64,000 bases of DNA. It comes from Pseudomonadota bacterium. Lineage in GTDB: Bacteria; Pseudomonadota; Gammaproteobacteria; Steroidobacterales; Steroidobacteraceae. The translations under genes and the position numbers were made by a program. Numbering within the stretch: the first letter of the stretch is position 1; the number at the start of each line of letters is the position of its first letter. The stretch covers positions 1 through 64,000 of the forward strand of contig JAEWAF010000105.1 in NCBI GenBank assembly GCA_023391815.1, given 5' to 3'. The notes under the pieces were generated by a model. The model was not told the DNA's origin. It worked only from the letters and a program-made list of their open reading frames with translations, and searched no databases. This document shows positions 18,543 through 27,355 of the stretch, piece after piece.

Positions 18543-19583
18543 TCACTTTGCGACCAGCTGTTCTCTGGTAAGCAGGAACACCCCGCCGCCGCCGCGCTCG
18601 AATTCGAGCCAGGTGAACGGCATCTTAGGCCGCGCCTCGACCAGCGCATCCTCGGAATTGCCCACTTCGACGATCAATATTCCGTGCGGCTGCAGATGCG
18701 CGGCGGCCTGGTCGATGATCCGGTGCACGATGTCGAGGCCGTCGCGGCCGCCGTGCAAACCCATGACCGGTTCGCGGCGATATTCCTCTGGCAAGCCCGC
18801 CAACTCTTCATCGCCGACGTACGGCGGGTTGGAAACGATCACGTCGTAGCGCTCGTCCTTCAACCCGTCGAAAACGTCCGACCTCACCGCCCGTACGCGG
18901 TCCTGAACGGAATGACGCTCGATATTCTTGCGCGTTACCGCCAGCGCGTCGGGGGACAGGTCCGCCGCGTCGACCTTTGCTTTAGGAAACGCGAGCGCGC
19001 TGGCAATCGCGATACACCCCGAGCCGGTGCCGATATCCAGAATGCGACGGACCTTGCCGGGATCGATCCAGGGACGAAAACGCGCCTGGATCAGCTCGGC
19101 GATCGGCGAGCGCGGCACCAGCACGCGATCGTCGACGTAGAACTCATGACCGGCGAACCACATCCGATGCGTGAGATAGGCAGCGGGAATGCGCTCCCGA
19201 ATGCGCCGCTCGATCAACCCCAGCGCCTTGGTTCGCTGCGCGGGCTTGAGCGTCTGGCCGTACACTTCGTCCGCTTCGTCATGCCGCAGCCCGGCTGCGA
19301 AGAACACCAACTCGGCGGCCTCATCGACGGCATTGTCGGTGCCGTGGCCAAACCAGAGCTCCGCGTGAGCGAAGCGTTCGGCGCCGAAGCTGATGAGCTG
19401 AGCCACTGTTACAGGATCGGGCGCGCCGGCGACAGGTGACGATTCGACCACGGAGGCGGCCCGATCGCGTTTCGCGCTCGCCGTCCCGGATTTCTTCGCG
19501 CCGGGTTTGGTCGAAGTGCCACGGCCCGGCACGGCGCGCAGCTTGGCGGTGGACTTCCTGGAGGCGGATTTCTTGGCGGGCAT
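18543..19583 (-). CDS. prmB: Ribosomal protein uL3 glutamine N5-methyltransferase
   Basis: SAM-dependent methylase of the PrmB/HemK family that modifies a glutamine of ribosomal protein L3. The Rossmann motif LDIGTGSGCIAIASA and the catalytic SNPPYVGDEEL are intact. The frame continues upstream to 20186, but that part is antisense to SCO1; ATG 19583 gives 346 residues. Even so, the first 60 or so residues (MPAKKSASRKSTAKLRAVP...) are Lys/Ser/Thr/Arg-rich and absent from E. coli PrmB, whose homology begins at TVAQLISFGAERF. A GTG codon there could be the true start. It diverges from the SCO1 gene with only 27 bases between the chosen starts. Confidence 0.9.
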   Translation of the reverse strand: MPAKKSASRKSTAKLRAVPGRGTSTKPGAKKSGTASAKRDRAASVVESSPVAGAPDPVTVAQLISFGAERFAHAELWFGHGTDNAVDEAAELVFFAAGLRHDEADEVYGQTLKPAQRTKALGLIERRIRERIPAAYLTHRMWFAGHEFYVDDRVLVPRSPIAELIQARFRPWIDPGKVRRILDIGTGSGCIAIASALAFPKAKVDAADLSPDALAVTRKNIERHSVQDRVRAVRSDVFDGLKDERYDVIVSNPPYVGDEELAGLPEEYRREPVMGLHGGRDGLDIVHRIIDQAAAHLQPHGILIVEVGNSEDALVEARPKMPFTWLEFERGGGGVFLLTREQLVAK

Positions 19584-19610
19584 GCGATACTTTGCGCCAC
19601 GAGGAGACAA

Positions 19611-20246
19611 ATGAATCGAGCAAAAACGATAGGACTCGCGGCGTTGGTCGCTATTGTAGCGATAGCGGCGGGCATGCTGGTGTCGCGCGCGCTGATGGAT
19701 CGCTCCAGCGGGCCGACGCTCGCCAGGGCGACCCTGCTCGAGCCGGCCCGGCCGCTGCCGCCGATGGCGTTCATCGATGAGCAGGGCAAGCCGTTCGGCC
19801 TCGAACAGTTGCGCGGCCATTGGAGCATTCTGTTCTTCGGCTTCACCTCCTGCCCGGACGTGTGCCCGACGACGCTCGCGCTGCTGGCCCAGGTGGAGAA
19901 GAAGCTCACCGACCTGCCGACTGAACAGCGTCCGCACATCGTGCTCGTCTCGGTCGATCCCAAGCGCGACACGCCGGAGCGCCTGGCGCAGTACGTGAAA
20001 TCGTTCAGCCCGACCTTCACCGGCATCACCGGCGAGCAGAACGCGGTTCATGAGTTCGCCCTGAAGATGGGCGTGCCAGTGGCGATCTCGCAGCAGGCGG
20101 GCGGCAACTACACTGTCGATCACTCCGCCGCCATCTTCATCGTCGACCCGAACGGCGCGTTGCGAGCCTTGTCCTCGACGCCGCACGAAGTGCCGATCAT
20201 CGCCGAAGACTACCGCGCCATCGTCGCTGCCTCCGCGTCCTCATGA
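19611..20246 (+). CDS. SCO1/SenC family copper chaperone
   Basis: Membrane-anchored thioredoxin-like protein that delivers copper to the CuA site of cytochrome c oxidase. The 211 residues start with an uncleaved signal anchor (about 5-27). The copper ligands are Cys81 and Cys85 in TSCPDVCPTT, plus His171 in YTVDHSAAIFIVDP. The final codons overlap the psd start by four bases. No cytochrome oxidase genes are in the window, so the partner is elsewhere. Confidence 0.93.
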   Translation: MNRAKTIGLAALVAIVAIAAGMLVSRALMDRSSGPTLARATLLEPARPLPPMAFIDEQGKPFGLEQLRGHWSILFFGFTSCPDVCPTTLALLAQVEKKLTDLPTEQRPHIVLVSVDPKRDTPERLAQYVKSFSPTFTGITGEQNAVHEFALKMGVPVAISQQAGGNYTVDHSAAIFIVDPNGALRALSSTPHEVPIIAEDYRAIVAASASS

Positions 20247-21124
20247 CTGAAGTACCCAACGTCAGTACGGGCGACCGGCTGTTCGCCGCGCTTCAGTACG
20301 TTCTGCCCAAACACTTGATGTCGCGCGCGATCTACGCGATCACGCGCAGCCCGTCGCCGTTCGTCAAGAACACGTTTCTGCGCATCTTCCTGAACCTGTT
20401 CGATATCAACATGGCCGAGGCGGTCCAGCCCGATCCATTTGCATATCGGACGTTCAACGATTTTTTCACGCGCGCGCTGAAGCCGGGCGCCCGCCCGATC
20501 GCCATCGAACAGGAATTCGTCGTCAGCCCCGTCGATGGCACCGTGAGTCAGGTGGGCGAGTTGCTGAACGAGTCCATTCTGCAAGCCAAAGGACAGCACT
20601 ACACGCTGCAGGAACTGCTGGCGGGCGACGAAGAGTCCATCGCCACGTATCGTAACGGCAGCTTCGCCTGCATCTATCTGGCGCCGTACAACTATCACCG
20701 CATTCACATGCCGTATGCGGGCACGGCGTTCAAGAACATTTACGTCCCGGGCGAACTGTTCAGCGTGAACGCATCCACCGCGCGGGCCGTACCGCGGGTG
20801 TTCGCTCGCAACGAACGCTTGATTTGTGAATTCACCACGCCGATCGGGCGAGTCGCGGTCATTCTGGTCGGCGCGTTGCACGTGGGCAGCATCGAGACGG
20901 TGCATTGTGGCGAAGTGAATCCGCCGCCGCGCCGTCGCAAGCGTCCGGAAATCATCGCCAGCGGCGTGGGCCATGAGTTCGACAAAGGCGAAGAGCTCGG
21001 CCGCTTCAACATGGGCTCGACGGTGGTGCTGTTGTTCGAGCGCGGCCGCATTCACTGGGACCCGTCGCTGCACCCGAATTCGACCGTGCAGCTCGGCCGG
21101 CCCATTGCGCGAGTCGCGAAATGA
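20243..21124 (+). CDS. psd: Phosphatidylserine decarboxylase proenzyme
   Basis: Inner-membrane enzyme converting phosphatidylserine to phosphatidylethanolamine. The proenzyme cleaves itself to form a pyruvoyl group; the cleavage motif, usually LGST, reads MGST here (Gly258-Ser259) in GRFNMGSTVVLLFE. The catalytic Asp/His regions are seen in VVSPVDGTVSQVG and YNYHRIHMPYAG. The 293-residue length is normal. It overlaps SCO1 upstream and epmA downstream by four bases each, forming a coupled three-gene operon. psd-epmA adjacency also occurs in enterobacteria. Confidence 0.96.
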   Translation: MTEVPNVSTGDRLFAALQYVLPKHLMSRAIYAITRSPSPFVKNTFLRIFLNLFDINMAEAVQPDPFAYRTFNDFFTRALKPGARPIAIEQEFVVSPVDGTVSQVGELLNESILQAKGQHYTLQELLAGDEESIATYRNGSFACIYLAPYNYHRIHMPYAGTAFKNIYVPGELFSVNASTARAVPRVFARNERLICEFTTPIGRVAVILVGALHVGSIETVHCGEVNPPPRRRKRPEIIASGVGHEFDKGEELGRFNMGSTVVLLFERGRIHWDPSLHPNSTVQLGRPIARVAK

Positions 21125-22092
21125 GTAACGACCGGCCCTCGTCGGCGTGGCGACCGACAGCGCCGATTGCGACGCTCGAGATTCGCGCCACCATGCTGCG
21201 CGCCGCGCGGGAATATTTCACCGCCACTCGCGCGCTGGAAGTCGATACGCCGACGATCAGCTCGGCCGCGGTCACGGACGTGCATCTGGCCAGCGTCGGC
21301 GCGACCACCCTCGGCCGTCGCACGTTCTTGCAGACATCGCCCGAGTACGCGATGAAACGTTTGCTCGCGGCCGGGTGCGGCGACATCTGGCAGATCTGCA
21401 AGGTCTATCGCGATGGCGAGAGGGGCCGCTCGCACAATCCCGAGTTCACCATGATCGAGTGGTATCGGCTCGGCATGGATCATCATGCGTTGATGTCGGA
21501 CGTCGAGCGTCTGATCGGCGCGATGCTGCCGCCCTCACGCTCCTTCGATCGCTCCGAACGGCTCACGTATCGGGAAGCCGTGCATCTGCATGCGGGCATC
21601 GATCCATTCGACGATCCCTTGGCCGTGCTGATCGCGAGACTGGAAAGCGCGGACATCGAAGTGCCTCGCGATGTGAGAAACGATCGCGACGCATGCCTGG
21701 ATTTGATCATGGGCATTCTGGTCGGCCCGCAACTCGGTCACGATCGGCTGACCTTCATCTACGACTACCCCGCCTCGCAAGCGGCGCTCGCGCAGATTCG
21801 CGGCCCGGTCGCCTCGCGCTTCGAGGCTTACATGGATGGGCTCGAGCTGTGCAATGGGTTTCACGAACTGGCCAATCCGGCCGAACAGCGCGCCCGGTTC
21901 GAACGTGATCTCGCCGAGCGCGCCAAACGCGGCTTGCCATCGATGCCGATGGATGAACGGTTCCTCGCGGCGCTCGAACACGGCTTGCCGGAATGTTCCG
22001 GTGTCGCGCTGGGCTTCGATCGCCTCGTGATGTGCGCGACCGGCGCCAAACATATCGACGCCGTGCTCGCGTTTCCGTTCGACCGCGCCTGA
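21121..22092 (+). CDS. epmA: EF-P beta-lysylation ligase
   Basis: Class II LysRS-like enzyme lacking the anticodon-binding domain; it attaches (R)-beta-lysine to Lys34 of elongation factor P. The 323 residues contain class II motifs: QTSPEYAMKRLLAAG, QICKVYRDGERGRSHNPEFTMIEWYR (motif 2) and GVALGFDRLVM (motif 3). It works with EpmB (27356-28405) on EF-P (26708-27283), both about 5 kb away. The start overlaps the psd stop by four bases. Its TGA directly abuts the stop of the convergent aldo/keto reductase with no space for a terminator. Confidence 0.95.
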   Translation: MSNDRPSSAWRPTAPIATLEIRATMLRAAREYFTATRALEVDTPTISSAAVTDVHLASVGATTLGRRTFLQTSPEYAMKRLLAAGCGDIWQICKVYRDGERGRSHNPEFTMIEWYRLGMDHHALMSDVERLIGAMLPPSRSFDRSERLTYREAVHLHAGIDPFDDPLAVLIARLESADIEVPRDVRNDRDACLDLIMGILVGPQLGHDRLTFIYDYPASQAALAQIRGPVASRFEAYMDGLELCNGFHELANPAEQRARFERDLAERAKRGLPSMPMDERFLAALEHGLPECSGVALGFDRLVMCATGAKHIDAVLAFPFDRA

Positions 22093-23076
22093 TCAGCGAT
22101 CGACCAGCTTCATGAACTGCTCGCTGTAGCGCGGGCCAGACACTTGCTCTGCGCCGATCGCATCGAGCTGCTGCATCTCCTGCGATGTGAGCGTGAGCGA
22201 GGCGGATGCGGCGTTCTCTTCGAGATACTTGCGACGCTTGGTGCCCGGAATCGGAACGAAGTCGTTGCCCTTCTGAAGCACCCACGCGAGCGCAACCTGT
22301 GCCGCGGTTGCGCCCTTCTTCTTGGCGACCGTTTTCACTTCCTCGACCAGACGCAGATTGCGATCGTAGTTCTCGCCCTGGAAGCGCGGGTCGCGACGAC
22401 GGAAATCAGCGTCGTTCGTGGATTCCAGCCGCGGCGCCGTGCCGGTGAGGAAACCTCGACCGAGCGGACAATACGGCACCAGGCCGATGCCCAGCTCGCG
22501 TATCAGAGGGATGATCTCGGCCTCCAGATTGCGTTCCCACAGCGAATATTCGCTCTGCAATGCCGAGATCGGATGCACCGAGTGCGCACGCCGGATGTTC
22601 GCCACGCTTGCCTCCGACAAGCCCAGATATCGCACCTTACCCTGCTTCACCAACTCCGCCATCGCGCCGACCGTCTCCTCGATGGGCACGGCCGGGTCGA
22701 CCCGATGCTGATAGAACAAATCGATGTAGTCGGTATCGAGCCGCTGCAGGCTTTCGTTCGCGACCTTGAACACGTTCTCCGGCCGGCTGTTGACCGCGAC
22801 GAGCCGGTCCTTCGCGGTCAGATCGAAGCCGAACTTGGTCGCGACGATGGCGTGCTGGCGCTTGCCCTTGAGCGCTTTGCCGAGCAGCTCTTCGTTGATG
22901 TACGGACCGTAGACCTCGGCGGTATCGAAAAAATTCACGCCGAGTTCCAGGGCGCGATGAATGGTCGCGATCGACTCGGCGTCATCGCTCTCGCCGTAGA
23001 CCTGCGCCATGCCCATGCAGCCCAGACCGAGCGCGGACACTGTCAGACCCTGTGTACCCAATTTACGTTGTTGCAT
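22093..23076 (-). CDS. Aldo/keto reductase
   Basis: NADPH-dependent oxidoreductase of the AKR superfamily (327 residues, TIM barrel). The catalytic tetrad can be seen: Asp and Tyr in FFDTAEVYGPY, Lys in ATKFGF and His in FYQHRVDP. NADP contacts match the C-terminal IPGTKRRKYLEEN. The sequence resembles AKR13-type/YakC-like reductases; the substrate cannot be predicted. It is monocistronic by context, convergent with epmA and 132 bases downstream of a kinase gene on the same strand. Confidence 0.92.
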   Translation of the reverse strand: MQQRKLGTQGLTVSALGLGCMGMAQVYGESDDAESIATIHRALELGVNFFDTAEVYGPYINEELLGKALKGKRQHAIVATKFGFDLTAKDRLVAVNSRPENVFKVANESLQRLDTDYIDLFYQHRVDPAVPIEETVGAMAELVKQGKVRYLGLSEASVANIRRAHSVHPISALQSEYSLWERNLEAEIIPLIRELGIGLVPYCPLGRGFLTGTAPRLESTNDADFRRRDPRFQGENYDRNLRLVEEVKTVAKKKGATAAQVALAWVLQKGNDFVPIPGTKRRKYLEENAASASLTLTSQEMQQLDAIGAEQVSGPRYSEQFMKLVDR

Positions 23077-23208
23077 GGTGACCTCGAAGGTTCAACGAAT
23101 CGTGACGGTGCGCATTGTCACCGTCGACGCGTGCGGTGCTGTTATCCGAAGCCGCACGATGATTGCCTAAAGATGCGCTCCACTGCAGCCGTGAACAAGG
23201 CGCAGGAT

Positions 23209-25749
23209 TTACCGAGCGAGAGGATCGGTCACCTTGAGAGCACTCAACTGACGCTGCACGGCTGCCAATGCGGGATGGGCCGCCGGCATGATCTTTCGAC
23301 GCAACGCCTCAGCCTCGTCGAGCAACATTCGCGCGCCGGCCATGTCACCGGCGTCCGTACGTAACTCGGCGAGATTGCAAAGCGCTTCGGCGAGGCGCGC
23401 CGGTTCGTCTTGTTTACGCAAACTCGCGACGGCGCTCTCGAGATCTTTTTGCGCCTCCCCCGTTTTGCCCGTCACGAAATTCAAGCGACCGCGCTCGATG
23501 GTGACCATCACGTGCCGCCGATCGCTCGGATCGAATCGCTGAGCCGCGATGGTCTCGGCTTCGGCCAACGAGTCGTGCGCTTCGGCGAATTCACCCAGCT
23601 CGCGCAACGCTCCCGATCGCTCCAGCAAAGAGCTCACCAACTGCGGACTGCCCGGCCCGACGGCTTCACGCTTGAGCGCGATCGCCTGGTCGGCGTGCTC
23701 CAAAGCGTGCACAAAATCGCCGGCTTCACGATATACGCCCGCCAGGTTGTGATGCGCGATGGCAAGATCCAGCCGGTCCGGCTCGCGGCCGGACTGATAG
23801 ATTCGCAGCGCTTCCAGCAGCGCGTCTTCCGCACCTTTGTAGTCGGCTTTGGCTCGCAACAGCGTTGCCAGATTGTTCTGCGCGCGGGCCACGAGGAAAT
23901 GATTCTTGCCGAGCATCTCGGTCTGGCGCGCCACGAAGCGACGAAACAAGGGCTCGGCCTCTTCGAGCTTGAATTGCCGCCGCAGGATGTGGCCGAGCGT
24001 GTTCAATCCATTGGCGTAGAGATCGTGCCCTTCGTAAACCGCGCCTTCCAACAGCGGCAATGCCTCACGCGCATAGGGCTCGGCATGAGCGTAATCGCCC
24101 GATTCGCCGTACGTAAACGCGAGCCCTTGCAGGACGTTACCCAGCGTCGCGTGCTCCGATTCGGGCAGCGCTCTGGCACCCTGCTCGGCTCGGAGGTGAT
24201 ATTTGATCGCATCCTCAAAACGCTGCTCGGCGCGCAAGTTGGTGGCAATGGAATGCAGCAGTCGCACCCATTCAGCGTCGTGCTCCAGTCCCAACCGAAT
24301 ACGGATCAACTCAGCTTCACCGAACGCTTGCTCCGCGAGCGGGAACTTCGACATGGAATGATGCACATGACCGAGCGCTTCCAACGCTCGCGCCAGCTCC
24401 ACATCGGTCTCGCCGAACAGCGAGCGCGCCACGCTCACTTGCCGTTCCATCAAGCTCAGCGCTTCGGGCATCAATCCCAGGCCGCTGTACGACTGCCCCA
24501 TCTTGCGCATGAGCGCCAGACGCAACCGCGGCTCGTTGTTCAGATCTCGATCGATACGAGCAGCGGCGGCATCGAGAGCGTCGCGCGCCGTGACTTCGGC
24601 ACCCCGCGTCTCATTGGGATTGGCGCGACGGAACACGTCGATCATGAACTCGGCGACGGTGTCGGCGGCTTTGCGCTCGCGTTGCGCGATGTCGCGTTCT
24701 TCGGAGAGTCGAACGGTGTAGAACGAGATCACCGTCGCGATCATCAGTACCGACGCCGCGACTCCGGAGACTGCCCACGCATTCCGACGCAGAAACTTGC
24801 GAGCACGATAGGTGAAAGTATCCGGCCGCGCCTGCACCGGTCGGCCATCCAGATAATTCTGGATGTCCGCCGCCAAGGCCGCCGCCGACGGATAACGGCG
24901 ATTCGGATCGCGATGCATCGCCTTGAGCACGATGTTGTCGAGGTCGCCGCGCAACTCATTGGCGAGTCCGCGTCGATCGGTTTCCGTGCGTATGCGCGCA
25001 CTCGGTGGTGCCGGACTGGTGAGACCGACGATGCGCGTGATCTCACTCAGCGACAGGTTCGCGAACTCGAACGGACGCTTGCCGCTCAAGAGCTCATACA
25101 ACAGCACGCCGAGCGCGTAGATATCGGACGTCGTGCCGACAGGCTGGCCGAGCAATTGCTCCGGACTCGCATGATCCGGCGTGAGCACGCGATCGATCTG
25201 CTGCGTCATCGAGTGATCGCTCACGTGATCTGCGCTGAGCAGCTTGGCGACGCCGAAGTCCAGCAACTTCACGACGCCCTGATCCGTCACCAGGATGTTC
25301 GACGGTTTCAGATCGCGATGGATCACCAGGTTCTGATGCGCGTACTGCACGCTCGCGCACACTTGCTGCATCAACTTGAGTTTGGCTTCGATGCCGAGCC
25401 GGGCGAGCTTGCAGTAGTGATCGATGCGCGTGCCCGCGATGTGCTCCATCACCAGATACGGCGTGCCATCCGACATCTGACCGCCATCGAGCAGTCGCGC
25501 GATGTTCTCGTGCGTGAGTCGAGCGAGAATCTGACGCTCCGCCCGAAAGCGACCGGCGAGATCCGTGACGGCCGGACACCACTCGACGATCTTCAACGCC
25601 ACCGACTGTTGATATTCCTCGTCGGCACGCTCCGCCAGATACACCGACCCCATGCCGCCGCGTCCCAGCAGGCGCACGATTCGATATCGTTCAACGATCT
25701 CTCCCGGCGGCAGCTCGCGCCGGACCGTCGTTTGATCCGAAGAGGTCAT
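23209..25749 (-). CDS. Membrane Ser/Thr kinase with C-terminal TPR domain
   Basis: Predicted 846-residue transmembrane kinase. The N-terminal Hanks kinase domain (20-300) is catalytically complete: GRGGMGSVYLAE, Lys53, HRDLKPSN (His144, Asp146), DFG at 164-166 and ASPEQL. A single hydrophobic helix is at about 324-346 (AVSGVAASVLMIATVISFYTV). The rest, about 430-830, is a series of tetratricopeptide repeats of the kind in large Gram-negative STPKs. ATG 25749 gives a normal start; the frame is open to 25932 but the extra part is not kinase-like. It diverges from msrC. The ligand and substrate are unknown. Confidence 0.88.
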   Translation of the reverse strand: MTSSDQTTVRRELPPGEIVERYRIVRLLGRGGMGSVYLAERADEEYQQSVALKIVEWCPAVTDLAGRFRAERQILARLTHENIARLLDGGQMSDGTPYLVMEHIAGTRIDHYCKLARLGIEAKLKLMQQVCASVQYAHQNLVIHRDLKPSNILVTDQGVVKLLDFGVAKLLSADHVSDHSMTQQIDRVLTPDHASPEQLLGQPVGTTSDIYALGVLLYELLSGKRPFEFANLSLSEITRIVGLTSPAPPSARIRTETDRRGLANELRGDLDNIVLKAMHRDPNRRYPSAAALAADIQNYLDGRPVQARPDTFTYRARKFLRRNAWAVSGVAASVLMIATVISFYTVRLSEERDIAQRERKAADTVAEFMIDVFRRANPNETRGAEVTARDALDAAAARIDRDLNNEPRLRLALMRKMGQSYSGLGLMPEALSLMERQVSVARSLFGETDVELARALEALGHVHHSMSKFPLAEQAFGEAELIRIRLGLEHDAEWVRLLHSIATNLRAEQRFEDAIKYHLRAEQGARALPESEHATLGNVLQGLAFTYGESGDYAHAEPYAREALPLLEGAVYEGHDLYANGLNTLGHILRRQFKLEEAEPLFRRFVARQTEMLGKNHFLVARAQNNLATLLRAKADYKGAEDALLEALRIYQSGREPDRLDLAIAHHNLAGVYREAGDFVHALEHADQAIALKREAVGPGSPQLVSSLLERSGALRELGEFAEAHDSLAEAETIAAQRFDPSDRRHVMVTIERGRLNFVTGKTGEAQKDLESAVASLRKQDEPARLAEALCNLAELRTDAGDMAGARMLLDEAEALRRKIMPAAHPALAAVQRQLSALKVTDPLAR

Positions 25750-25978
25750 CGCCGTCAATTCTGAGAAGTCTGGACGGGCTCTGCCTGCAGCAGCACCTGT
25801 AAGGCGATGAACCCCGCCACCCTTGCGCGAGCCAACCGTTGTTGCGGCATAACCTGTCCTGCGTCCCAGCTGCGTGATCGATGATCCTGAGTCTGTAAGC
25901 GGCATGCCGCTGTGTGACCACGATTGCGTCACACTACAATAGCGCTCAGCCGCCCAGCGAATTTTACCGAGTTACGTC

Positions 25979-26458
25979 ATGCATGAAAGTCACATCGACC
26001 CGACCCAACCAAAGTCAGTGCTTTATCGGCAACTAGTCGAAGAGCTGCGCGGCTTGATCGCGGGCGAGCGCGATTGGATCGCGAATCTCGCCAACAGCGC
26101 GGCGCTGCTTTATCACTCGCTGCCGGAGCTGAACTGGGCGGGATTTTATTTACTCAAGGACGGCGAGCTGGTGGTCGGTCCATTTCAGGGCAAACCTGCG
26201 TGCGTACGCATCGCGATGGGGAAAGGTGTGTGCGGAACCGCCGCCGCTCAGAGAAAGACTCAGGTCGTGCGTGACGTGCACGAGTTTCCTGGTCACATTG
26301 CGTGTGACTCGGCGTCGAACTCGGAGATCGTCGTGCCGATGATTCGAAACGGCGAGCTGATCGGCGTGCTCGACCTCGACAGCCCGAAGCTGGCCCGCTT
26401 CGACGAGCAAGACCGTGAAGGATTAGAGCAGTTCGTACAGGTGCTGCTCGCGAGCTGA
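25979..26458 (+). CDS. msrC: Free methionine-(R)-sulfoxide reductase
   Basis: GAF-domain enzyme that reduces free Met-R-sulfoxide, part of oxidative damage repair. The 159 residues match the family. The three catalytic/resolving Cys positions are visible in PACVRIAMGKGVCGTAAA and HIACDSASNSEIVVP. The C-terminus GVLDLDSPKLARFDEQD is the family signature. It starts 229 bases from the divergent kinase and is followed by an intergenic inverted-repeat element. Confidence 0.92.
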   Translation: MHESHIDPTQPKSVLYRQLVEELRGLIAGERDWIANLANSAALLYHSLPELNWAGFYLLKDGELVVGPFQGKPACVRIAMGKGVCGTAAAQRKTQVVRDVHEFPGHIACDSASNSEIVVPMIRNGELIGVLDLDSPKLARFDEQDREGLEQFVQVLLAS

Positions 26459-26538
26459 CAAAGCAAACAGCGTCCGGGCCGTTTCCGCCGACATGGCGGC
26501 ACGACGCCGAAGCCGTTTCCACTGGTGTGTCGGCACGG

Positions 26539-26684
26539 CGCCGAGGTGGGGTATCTCGTCCCGGCAGCTTCGAGCAAGAGGGACCTTGTCGGAGCAGTGC
26601 GCCCAGGGATGGGACCCAACGTGGCGCGCGATAGCGCAGCCAAGAGGGGGGCACGGTGCCGGGACGAGATACCCCATCTCGGCG
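26539..26684. repeat. Inverted-repeat element, copy B
   Basis: Arms 26539-26566 and 26657-26684 are inverted complements over 28 bases with one mismatch. Their inner ends share GTATCTCGTCCCGGCA, which is the counterpart of the TATCTCTTCCCGGCA arm of copy A (4637-4780). The interior carries GTGCGCCCAGG, also found in A in the opposite orientation. The element occupies most of the 249-base gap between the convergent ends of msrC and efp. No coding capacity. Possibly a MITE or a RAYT-mobilised palindrome. Confidence 0.75.
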
Positions 26685-26707
26685 ACGTGCGAGAGATGAC
26701 GCTATTC

Positions 26708-27283
26708 TTACGCCGGAGCCTTGGCGCGAGCGATGTACTCGGCGGTGCGGGTATCGACGCGGATGTACTCGCCTTCGTTGATGAACAACGGCACGCGCAC
26801 CGTGGCGCCGGTCTCAAGCTTGGCGGGCTTGGCGCCGCCGGTTGCGGTGTCACCGCGCAGGCCCGGATCGGTTTCGATGACCTTGAGCTCGACGTGCGCC
26901 GGCGGCGTGACGTTGAGCGGCTCGCCGTTCCACAGCATGACGGTGCAATTCATGCCGTCCTTCAACCAGATGTAGCCATCGCCGAGCGCTTCCTTACCGG
27001 CGGTGTACTGCTCGAACGACTCCGGGTTCATGAAGGTCCAGAACTCGCCGTCGGTGTAGAGATATTGCATTTCCGTTTCAACGACGTCGGCCGCCTCGGC
27101 CGTGTCGCCCGACTTGAACGTGCGCTCCGTGACCTTGCCGTTCTTCAGATTGCGTACTTTGACGCGATTGAACGCCTGGCCTTTGCCGGGCTTGACCATC
27201 TCGTTTTCGACGATGGAATACGGGACACCTTCAAGCAAGATTTTGACGCCCGACTTGAATTCATTGGTGGAGTAACTGGCCAT
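26708..27283 (-). CDS. efp: Elongation factor P
   Basis: Translation factor that rescues ribosomes stalled at polyproline. The 191-residue protein starts at ATG 27283 (MASYSTNEFKSGVKILLEG); the frame is open to 27400 but the upstream part overlaps epmB and is not homologous. Lys34 sits in the loop KPGKGQAF, the beta-lysylation-type loop rather than the rhamnosylated Arg type. The OB domains include VTPPAHVELKV and TGATVRVPLFINEGEYIRVDTRT. It is divergent from epmB, its own modifying enzyme, with 72 bases between starts. Confidence 0.97.
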   Translation of the reverse strand: MASYSTNEFKSGVKILLEGVPYSIVENEMVKPGKGQAFNRVKVRNLKNGKVTERTFKSGDTAEAADVVETEMQYLYTDGEFWTFMNPESFEQYTAGKEALGDGYIWLKDGMNCTVMLWNGEPLNVTPPAHVELKVIETDPGLRGDTATGGAKPAKLETGATVRVPLFINEGEYIRVDTRTAEYIARAKAPA

Positions 27284-27355
27284 TGGGCACCGCGGGTTAA
27301 AGTCTGCGAAAATGGACCGGCCCCGCGATCCAGCGGGGCCCGGCAAAGGGCGCAG
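27284..27355. promoter_or_regulatory. efp-epmB divergent control region with GC hairpin
   Basis: This 72-base gap separates the divergent efp and epmB starts. GGCCCCGC (27319-27326) pairs with GCGGGGCC (27333-27340) around a 6-base loop; the stem can extend with one bulge. The hairpin would lie in the 5 prime leader of either transcript. No clear -35/-10 pair could be assigned. Confidence 0.4.

Noticed and set aside
23410..25764. 784-codon plus-strand frame over the kinase-TPR gene
   Set aside because: Antisense to a protein with complete kinase motifs; composition shadow.
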